This document shows, one piece after another, positions 56,263 through 64,000 of a stretch of DNA of 64,000 nucleotides (the stretch's first letter is position 1; every line of letters begins with the position of its first letter). Under the pieces are notes generated by a model, which searched no databases, was not told the DNA's origin, and was given only the letters and a program-made list of their open reading frames with translations. The position numbers and the translations under genes were made by a program. The stretch covers positions 24,767,585-24,831,584 of the forward strand of contig NC_089598.1 of assembly GCF_019320115.1 (NCBI RefSeq), in the 5' to 3' direction. This DNA comes from Miscanthus floridulus. Lineage: Eukaryota; Streptophyta; Magnoliopsida; Poales; Poaceae.

Positions 56263-57302
56263 TTGTGAACTTAAGAGTCCACATCATCCGTCGGCGTGCG
56301 AATCACAACAGCTCTGCTCTCCTCGAGAGAAAAAAAAAGAAAAAGGCAAAGGACCTCGTCAAGATACCACCTTCTTATCTCCTTAGAACAGAGTACACTC
56401 AGGAGTATCTCAGTCCTCCTACCCCCCTGGTCGGTAGTTACTCGACCCAGACATGCAATGCAAGCACGGACGACACGTAACCTCTCGAGCGAAGCTCCCC
56501 GCTGAATTGAACAATTGTTCCGCGCAAGTTGGGCGAATTTTCGCAAGAAACCAAAGTATGCCGAAACTAACACTCGATGGCCTCAACAGGGCTACCCGGA
56601 AACTTCCCCTCGTTGAAACTCGACGGATGAGATCGAGAGACACGTCGGACCGCGCTCGTCCCGCTTCATCGATGCATGCACCATGTCTGTCACTCGTGGA
56701 TGTCTCGTTCAACGGAAGCTCGATTTTGCCAGGCTATATATATATATATAGCACGGGACGTGGTATGCATGGCTTTTGTGATGGCACAATGGCACACACA
56801 ACCAAAGCGTATAACTAAGGGTGTCCATGGCTGCAAGCATGATGGCCTCCCCTCGCTCCAAAGCATGCCATCGCCTTCAGTTCAGTTACGGGCTTACGGC
56901 GGGTGCACCACGAGCTTACGAGTCTACGAGATATGATCAAGTTCACACCCATCAAGTGCAAATCCCCTGGAGAGAGTTCGGCCGGATTGGTGATCGCGTC
57001 GACGCGTCTGCTGGATCACTTCATGGTCATGGACTCATGGCCTAAAACTAAAGCCTGCAGTCAGCAGTGGTGAACTGGTGATCATGGAACAAAGTCGCCT
57101 GCACGTGACAGGATGCACGCTTGGCACATGCCTAGGTAATGAAACTGCTCCTTCGATCGTTTTATATACAACCATGGTTTCTTAGTTTACATTATTGGAT
57201 CGGAGGAACAACACAAACAGATTTGTTAACGTCTTGGTTGGATGCACTTGTATCCAATCCACCTCAATCCATGTTTGTTTGGGGTGGATCAGGGTAGAAC
57301 CG
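56263..57302. other. Intergenic, nothing firm
   Basis: A (TA)n run lies at 56739-56750. A small Stowaway-like palindrome is present at about 57146-57209 (CTCCTTCGATCG ... GGATCGGAGGAAC). The ORFs have no recognisable domain. Confidence 0.35.
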
Positions 57303-58595
57303 TGTTGGAAAGCTCGGTTTCTAGCCGTCGAGACAAAGTAAGGCAACAATTGCCTTCGCCTGGTCTAGAGCCCCCGACGAAGGCATGAGTAATGTGAGGT
57401 GGGCCTGAACTTGACTAGGGCTATATTAATGTCTCTCTCTTTGCACAGAGTTTGAGTTCCCTCTTTTATAGGGCTCTGCTTGCCTAAGCTACTCTTTATA
57501 TTTTTTACCCCTTGTCGGTTACAGTACATTCCCGGAATATTCCTATGCTATTACAAGCCTCCTGGGGCAATTTGGGTATCTCCTTTCCTTTACCGCCGTT
57601 GCCTATTGGACCACCGTCGACGACCCATCACCGGCCCACGGTCTAGTAACGCCGCCGAGTGGGAGGCTTCCCCTGATTCCGGGGCCTCTGCCCGAGAAGT
57701 CTTCGCCAGAGCTTCCCAACCTCCGCTTCTGGCACCCGAGCCATAGCCTTCGCCTGTGCCGCGAGAGCCTCCGCCCGAGACCGCGTCCTGGCGCCTTCGT
57801 CGCAGCTCCCCGGTCTTTGCCTCGCGCGATCTCCCGAGCGAAGGCCTATGCCTCCTTTCCCTACACACTATTCATAAAGCTCGATAGTCGTTAGTTCTTA
57901 TAGCGGTTGCGAACTTTGTCCTCCACGACTCAAATCCATGTCTCAATAATTCTCCCCTTGAGGGCTTGGTCTGATGCTGGCGGGCCTTGCCCTCAGAACA
58001 TAGTCCTCAGGTTTTAAGGCGCGGAGGCTTTTCCCCTGGCAGGCCTTGTCCTCAAGCTCTGAGGCACAGAGGCTTTTTGCGCACGTGGAGATTTTGGCCG
58101 CTTTCCCCCCTGGGACGCCTAGATCAGACCACAGAGTTGGTGACGTGTCGTTATTTGATTCGTCGTGGTGGCTGCGAAACCGTCGTGTTTTTGAACAGAC
58201 GTGACCGTTGGCCCCTGAAGTCGAAGCGACACGGCGGGGGCTATATAAGGGTCGGTAGGTGAAGACTCTCCCCGTCCCTATCCGAGCCATCGCTTTCGCT
58301 ACTACTGCTTCCTGCACTGTCCCTTTACGCCTAGTTTTCACTTAGTTGGTTTTTGCATTCGCTCCCCTTTTGGGCTGTCGCTGAGTCTTAGAAGTGGCTA
58401 CGCCTGTCAGTCCTCCTCCGTGCCGGGCTTCCTTCTTTGGGCCGTACCGCCACCTTCTCGATGTTAGGTCTAGTGGGTGGTCCTCGCGGTTTGAGGAGTG
58501 TATGATTGTTAGTGCGGAGGCGTTAGGGCTTAAGGAGGCTTTCTGGAGTTGAGGCCTCCGTCGCTGATTTGATAACCGCTGAAGAGGCAGGAGAC
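57303..58595 (+). mobile_element. 5' LTR/leader of a Gypsy-type element
   Basis: TGTTGGAAAGCTCGG at 57303 is a plausible LTR start. A TATATAAG box at 58242-58249 lies upstream of a pyrimidine-rich leader, and a gag-like ORF starts at 58596. Repeated GCCTTCGCC/GAGGCTTTT motifs fill the region. I could not place the LTR end or primer-binding site. Confidence 0.45.
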
Positions 58596-58852
58596 ATGGC
58601 TGGCTCATCTAGGACATGGGATTTTGGACCTTCGCTTATGACGAAGGACATGATCGAGGAGTTACGGCAGTTGGGCTGCTTTGGTGATTCCTAAGCCAAA
58701 AGCCACTGATGTCGTGGTTTTTAGGGATTTCTTCCTTTGCGGCCTTCGCTTCTCGGCAGCGTGCTTCCTTCGCCAAGTCTTGGAAGCGTTCAAGGTACAA
58801 CTTCACCATCTTACCCCCAATGGTATTGTTACCCTGAGTAAGTTCTGCTTGT
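58596..58852 (+). pseudogene. Gypsy-type gag-like ORF, N-terminal part (PF04195-like)
   Basis: ATG at 58596 reads MAGSSRTWDFGPSLMTKDMI, then EELRQLGC. After a 1-base frame change near 58680 the frame goes on as DVVVFRDFFLCGLRFSAA and EAFKVQLHHLTPNGIVTLSK. The pattern hydrophobic-FFLxGLxxP/S...LxHLTPN is that of the 'putative gypsy type transposon' domain (PF04195, Transposase_28), found in the first ORF of some grass Gypsy elements. The ORF is cut at CTTGT (58848-58852) by another retrotransposon and resumes at 62682. Confidence 0.6.
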
Positions 58853-61800
58853 TGTTGACGGTAGTTAACAACCATTATAAACAGTCAATATAACATGTAT
58901 AAGGGCATAAACATAATCACCAATAGAGTTTTAGGGGTTTAAACTAATAAATTCCACGAGTTTTAGTGTGTAAACACCCACGGGAAGATTCATTGTGGTG
59001 GCATAAAAAATATATATATATCATGCATGCATATTTTCTTTCTGCATTATATAAATAAGAAAATCCAAAAATATTAAATAGACATCCTACTAGAACTTTG
59101 TCAATTAGGAAATATGTCTAAACCTTCAAGGACAACAAATCTCTAAATGGTTGTCCGCTAACCCCTTATCTCAATCTATGCCACGAGTTTTGGTGTTCTT
59201 GTTGGAATATTTTGTAGGATAATCAAGAGTAAGGCCATCCATCCGAAGTACATTTACTCAAACTGTCACTACATTCGCTGCGTGAGGAACACAATTTCTG
59301 GACGGATGAGAAGGACTTTCACTCTAAGAAAGACCACGACAACATCCAACTTGGGGAAGGAGCATCCCCATGTATCTAGCTAAATATTACTTTCCCTTTT
59401 GGTTTTACTATTTTTAAGTTTGCTTCATATTTGCTAAAGAAATAAAAAGATGCATAACAAACTAAAAACAAAATAAAAATATATCTTAGCTATATAATAG
59501 TAAGGTGTGATCTTTAAAATAAAAAAAATAAAAAAGGGTGTGTCTAGTTAGATTTTTAAGAGTTAAATAAATAAATGAACTATGAGGATAATCTCTTGTA
59601 ATGGAAATAATGAATAGTTGCACTGTCGTAATTCCTTTCAAGTACCTAGTTTTCAGCCTTGAATTCTCCTGGGTTTTGGATACGACTATTTTGATATAAG
59701 AATTTACTCTAAACTTGAAACTCGTGGGTTGCATATGCTTCATCTAAGTCTAGGTAATTGATGGATATAATATGAGAAGATCTGAGCTACTGTTTATCTT
59801 ATTCCTAGTGATACTAAAGTTCTAGAGATTTATCTTTTGAAAAATATAAAAATCCTGCATGATGAGCTCCTGTACGACAAAGCTTGAATTCCTACCAAAG
59901 CCATACATGATATTTAGATTAGAAAAACTTCTACTCATATATGCTGCTTGTTTTGCATTGAGTTTAGTCAAGTTTTGTTGACCCTTATGAGAGGTTTGTC
60001 ATGCTCTTAAAATTCAGATCACGTACACACCACCCAAATATGCACTACTCCTACACTGGGGGTAGATGCAACAACATGCCAATCCATCTAGATCCATCCA
60101 AAAATATTTTACTCCTACACCGGGAGAAAATACCAAAAATATTCTTGTCCTACACTAGGAGAAAACACGAAAAATATTCTTGATAGGATATCCACCAAAT
60201 AAATGCTCTAAGTTCTTGTTGCTATCTCTTAAAAGTTTTGTTGCAGAAAAGAGACATGGGGCTATATAAAAGTTATTCATAAAAAAAGAAAAAAGAAAAA
60301 AGAGATGAGAAAAAAATGAACAAGTGTTCGAGATATTTAAAACAATGGGTACTCAGATGCCCGCCTAAAAAAAGAAAGAAGAATAAGATAGCCCATGTTT
60401 TCTTGTAAAATTGTTTCTAAGTTTTAAGAGAGAGAGATATGTTTTCAAGGAGCATAGTAGAATTAGGTTAGCCACCATATATATCCACCAAATATATCCA
60501 TACACATGCACATCTTGATTTGATTGTATGACTCAACTCTCTTCAGATCTGAGGTTTGACTTTACAATATATGTATTGCAAGTATGCTCTTTCATGCTTT
60601 CTCCATTCCTATAAGCTCCACGTAAGCTTTAGTTGTAGGACGAGAAAGATATAACATCACTATTGCCTTGGTGAGGATCTACAAATATCACATATATTGA
60701 AAGACTTGAGAGTGTCATACAAAGGAAGTTCTGAGTTTTATTTTGAAAATCTATAAAAACTCTAGAATAATGGTTGAGCAAAGAACTTGAGACATAGTAC
60801 TTGACTTGATCGTTCTATCTTTCAATTGCTCAAGACCTAAGTGAAGGCTGAGAAGCTCCATGGTTGAATGTAATATGGGTACGTTCGAAAGTCAGATCGG
60901 TCTATTCTAATCCGGAGGATAATTCTTGTTTGAACGCATATGTACTTTTGAGGAGTTGCGTCAATGTTTTCAAAATGCTTAAACTCCTGATCCACTTACT
61001 GAGTTTAGCTTTGCTAAGGGACTAACAAAGGTTAAGCTTGGGGGAGTTTGTTGATGGTAGTTAACAACCATTATAAACCATCAATATAACATGTATAAGG
61101 GCATAAATATAATCACCAATGAAGGTTTAGGGGTTTAAACTAACAAATTTCATGAGTTTTAGTGAATCTGTATTTTCTGCAGGGTTTATCCAAAAAACCA
61201 TCAAGGTGGGCCTACATGTCAGATTAATTGCGCTTATCCACAGCGAAACAGACACCAGAAGGTTCTAGAAGACTCAGGAGGACTCCACACCAAAGCGAAG
61301 GGCGAGATGCCACCCTGCCCAGCCTCTAGGGCCCACCTATCAACCCCTCATTGCAATGTCAGTTCTCCACCTCCTCCTAGGTTGCATCTACACCGTCCTT
61401 TAAGTCAGTTTGATCCAAGGGCTCACGTTGACACTCCGGCCTATATATACCAGCCCTTGCCACCCCCAGGCATAACCCAAGTCAATAAGTCATTTGAGAA
61501 GACAGAAACCCCAATCCTCCTCAAAGCTCCACCATATTCTAGGACATAGCTAGTTAGGCTACATCTAGAGGTATGCAAGTAGGCTTCGCTTAGATTCTCG
61601 ATCTTGTCAAGAACGTGGTTTGGTATAATCTTTGTACCCTTCTCTCTTTTGTATATCCATTCTTTTATATGCTATTTACAATTGTTATGACACTATTAGT
61701 ATTCATATTATTCATGTTCTTCGTTATAATGTTCATGGTCTACTTTGATTATATATGCTTAGTATAGTTGGATTATCATTATGTTCATGCATAAGTTCGT

Positions 61801-62676
61801 ATAGCGCTCACTCTAAGGATCCATGGGTGGGTGGTCGACATTGTGTAAGAGTGGTGCTTATACGTTATTTACATGCGGATACACCCTATATTCTGGGTCA
61901 TGTGGTAGATCACGGATGTGACACTCCCGTTGAGTCCTTTGTAGTCCACTCCCTGAATATAGGCACATGTAGGGTTCGGTTATGAAGGAAGAGCAAGCTC
62001 TGTTCTTAATATTCCTTAGTAATATCCCTTATGTGTAGATATGATGATGATCTTAGCAATGATTACTAGGTATAATTGAACTAATCATTGTATGCTTTGA
62101 CTTGTAATTAAGAATGATTTAGGAATTATTCCTTTAATATTCTATCTTACCATGCTAATGCCATAAAAAGGAGTACTCTGAGTGACTTATCATTATCAAT
62201 ACTTATCATATATCTTATCCTATGACTTACCCCCTGTTATAAGTAGAATATTGGTTATGGTTTACTTCTCCTTCAATAGAACAAGTTATCAATACATGTC
62301 CATGCTAGACCTTCTATGTGGTAAAAATATAAATAACGATACATGAAATACTCTCGGGTAAAATGCTACAATGGTATATTATCTGTGCGCTTACAGATCC
62401 TTTTCATTCATATATTTATTTATTTTTCGTAGTCACATAATTAATAAAGAACTGCTTAGCATTATTTTAGTAATAATGCTATGTAGTACCAACAAATATC
62501 TCTGATATCATCACTAGGGATGACAACCTAGTAAAGTTAGGAGACATAAGTTTATAATAGGTGGCTACTTAAAAACAAGTGACACGTTAATAAATACCAG
62601 CAAGCATTTCTGGTGCTGTTACTAGGGACTAGATTTAAAACTCTGTTCTTAGTAGCGACGCTAATAAATGTCAACA
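58853..62676 (+). mobile_element. LTR retrotransposon with truncated 5' LTR, nested in a Gypsy ORF
   Basis: TGTTGACGGTAGTTAACAAC starts the element at 58853, and TGTCAACA ends it at 62676. CTTGT is duplicated at 58848-58852 and 62677-62681. The 3' LTR (61049-62676, 1,628 bases) follows a polypurine tract (AAGCTTGGGGGAG at 61034-61046) and has TATATATA at 61442-61449. The 5' copy matches it for only 116 bases (58853-58968); the rest of the 5' LTR, the primer-binding site and gag-pol are gone. The 2.1-kb interior is AT-rich and non-coding. It is an internally deleted, immobile copy. Confidence 0.9.
61049..62676 (+). repeat. 3' LTR of the nested retrotransposon
   Basis: The LTR is bounded by TGTTGATGG and TGTCAACA, with perfect TGTTGA/TCAACA inverted ends. 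The promoter-like TATATATA lies about 400 bases in. The remainder is AT-rich. Confidence 0.85.
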
Positions 62677-62681
62677 CTTGT

Positions 62682-64000
62682 CTTATGGCGCAGAGCCCAA
62701 CGTTGGTACTTTCTGCGAGTACTACGAGCTCCAGCACTAGCCTAAGCGAGTTGGCGAAGACCAGTTGGTAGCGCAGTATGGAAGCTGCACTTTTATGCCG
62801 CGGAGGAACCAAAAGGGCGAGAAGTTGGAGATCTCCTTCGCCCAGAATAACAAGTGGTCGAAGGATTGGATACAATATTGGTTCTACGTGAGGACCAGAG
62901 GCATGACATCTATCGGCTCAGACGGGAAGAAGAATACCCGCTATCTGCTGGCCTTAGTGATGGCTCCAATGAGGCCTTTGACTCAAGGGACCCTAGGTCC
63001 AGGGACTTATGAGGGTCGTGAAGCATGCGACAAGGCTTTCACTCTAGCCTACCGGTACTCTAGAGGCCTTGATTTGGTTGAGGAGATGGTGGCAGCTAAC
63101 TGCTGGCCCCTTGGCAGGAAAGGCCTGCCATGACCATTGAGATGGTCAGACTGCCTGTATTTGGCAAAGGTGTTGGGGTTCTGTTTTCATGCTTTGGGTT
63201 TGAGAAGAAGGAGGGCTAGGGTGCGGAGAAGTTGGTGAAGTCCACCGAGGCGGGGGCGCATGAGATACTTAGGGAAATGTCTGACAGAGAGTATCTGGCG
63301 CACCAAACCATCGCTAGTACAATTCTCCGACTTAACAGAGTTTTTGAGGAGTTCGGGATCCATCACGAGGAGGATGATGTTCCTACGAAGGTGCACAAGT
63401 CCATAGAGGACAAAGCAAGGAAATCCACCACCAAGAATGTAACTATCGCGACGGATGCAAAGAAGAGAAAAGGGGGTGCTGCTCCCAAGGTCATTACCAA
63501 GAGGTGGAAGACCATGGTTGCTTCTGCTGCCGCCTCCGCCGATGCATCTGCGGTCACCTCCACCAATGATGATGAGGAGGTTGCTAAAAATGTTGGCGGA
63601 GGCTCTAGCTCCGTTGCTGCCGACACGGGAGGAGAGCGCTCTACTGCCTCTTTAGATCTTGGAGGCAATGATTTAGTGAACACTGCCCTCCAAGCAATAC
63701 ACGATGGCCTTACTATTGAACCCTTCGCCGTGGCGCCCATGCTTGGTGTTTTGGGTGACGAGTCCTTCAGCTCTGAGGGTGAAGGTGTTGGTGGTGATGC
63801 TTCTCCGCTAAGAGGAGGGAAGGCCATTAGTACTGGCCTTCATCGTCCTATGGCCGGTTTTGTGGAGGTGTCCGAGGATGAGGTGGAGGCAAGCTCTCCA
63901 GTTGCTCTGTTTCAAGATGTGAGGTTTCAGGCCACTGGTCATCACGCCGAGGATGCTAGTGGCTTAAACGCTGCCCCGAGTCCTTTACATCTTGGTAAGT
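62682..64000 (+). pseudogene. Gypsy-type gag-like ORF, C-terminal part
   Basis: The frame broken at 58852 resumes with YGAEPNVGTFCEYYELQH, a TAG, then MPRRNQKGEKLEISFAQNNK, WSKDWIQYWFYVRT and AFTLAYRYSRGLDLVEEMVA, in the order expected for this protein. After a frame change near 63125 it continues through MVRLPVFGKGVGVLFSCFGF, a TAG near 63220 and then a long open stretch (AHQTIASTILRLNRVFEEFG) with a Ser/Ala/Gly-rich linker, to the window edge. CTTG-GTAAGT at the last bases could be a splice donor. The damage (two stops, two shifts) shows a dead copy. Confidence 0.6.

Noticed and set aside
61307..61549. 80-codon ORF inside the retrotransposon LTR
   Set aside because: It lies in an LTR around the TATA box and has no gag or pol similarity.
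1..64000. CRISPR-like spaced repeats in the hairpin arrays
   Set aside because: Spacing and inverted orientation are those of CACTA subterminal repeats; the DNA is plant nuclear.

Overview
The window is nuclear DNA of a grass, most likely a panicoid/Andropogoneae species (sorghum, sugarcane or maize group). This rests on CACTA transposons whose ends carry arrays of the TTTGCCGAGTGCC / GGCACTCGGCAAAG hairpin, dense Tourist-, Stowaway- and hAT/MULE-like MITEs, plant L1-type LINE fragments, a TRIM, and GC3-rich coding sequence. Most of it is nested mobile DNA. There is no bacterial-style operon, and I recognised no rRNA, tRNA or CRISPR array.

Layout. 1-5562: three nested CACTA remnants, ending with the spliced C-terminal exons of a TNP1/Transposase_24-like protein. 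5563-9800: intergenic sequence with a LINE fragment that contains a tiny poly(A)-tailed insertion, then a complete TRIM retrotransposon (7607-8430, target duplication ATAAT). 10022-10787: a decayed multi-pass membrane protein gene. 13905-24654 and 24655-35416: a 10.75-kb segment present twice in direct tandem. Each copy holds half of a MITE, a candidate transduplicating element, a second membrane-protein gene, a LINE, a DUF4283-like ORF and the left part of a CACTA element. Only the second CACTA copy is complete (32657-37149, target duplication AAC). 37224-39036: a Stowaway MITE interrupted by a short LINE tail, and an internally deleted LINE with a 10-bp target duplication. 39904-40467: a third membrane-protein gene copy. 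43671-45960: a spliced gene-like unit on the minus strand, unidentified. 48931-49790: a TIR element with GC-rich cargo. 54467-55004: the best intact gene, a small multi-pass membrane protein with one intron. 57303-64000: a Gypsy-type element whose gag-like ORF (PF04195-like) is split by an LTR retrotransposon (58853-62676, target duplication CTTGT).

Host genes. The only non-transposon theme is a run of minus-strand genes at about 10, 16 (duplicated at 27), 40 and 55 kb. They encode small hydrophobic proteins built of repeated modules, three of the loci sharing a basic GTxLLxRFVRxAR-type motif after a membrane segment. All have a TATA box 75-140 bp upstream of the ATG. The 10-, 16/27- and 40-kb copies are damaged by frameshifts, a nonsense codon or deletion; the 55-kb gene looks intact. 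I do not know a function for this family.

Points most worth checking: whether the 10.75-kb duplication is real or an assembly artefact; the snRNA-type USE motif inside the TRIM LTRs; the coupled base changes in the two arms of the CACTA hairpins; and the modular membrane-protein family.
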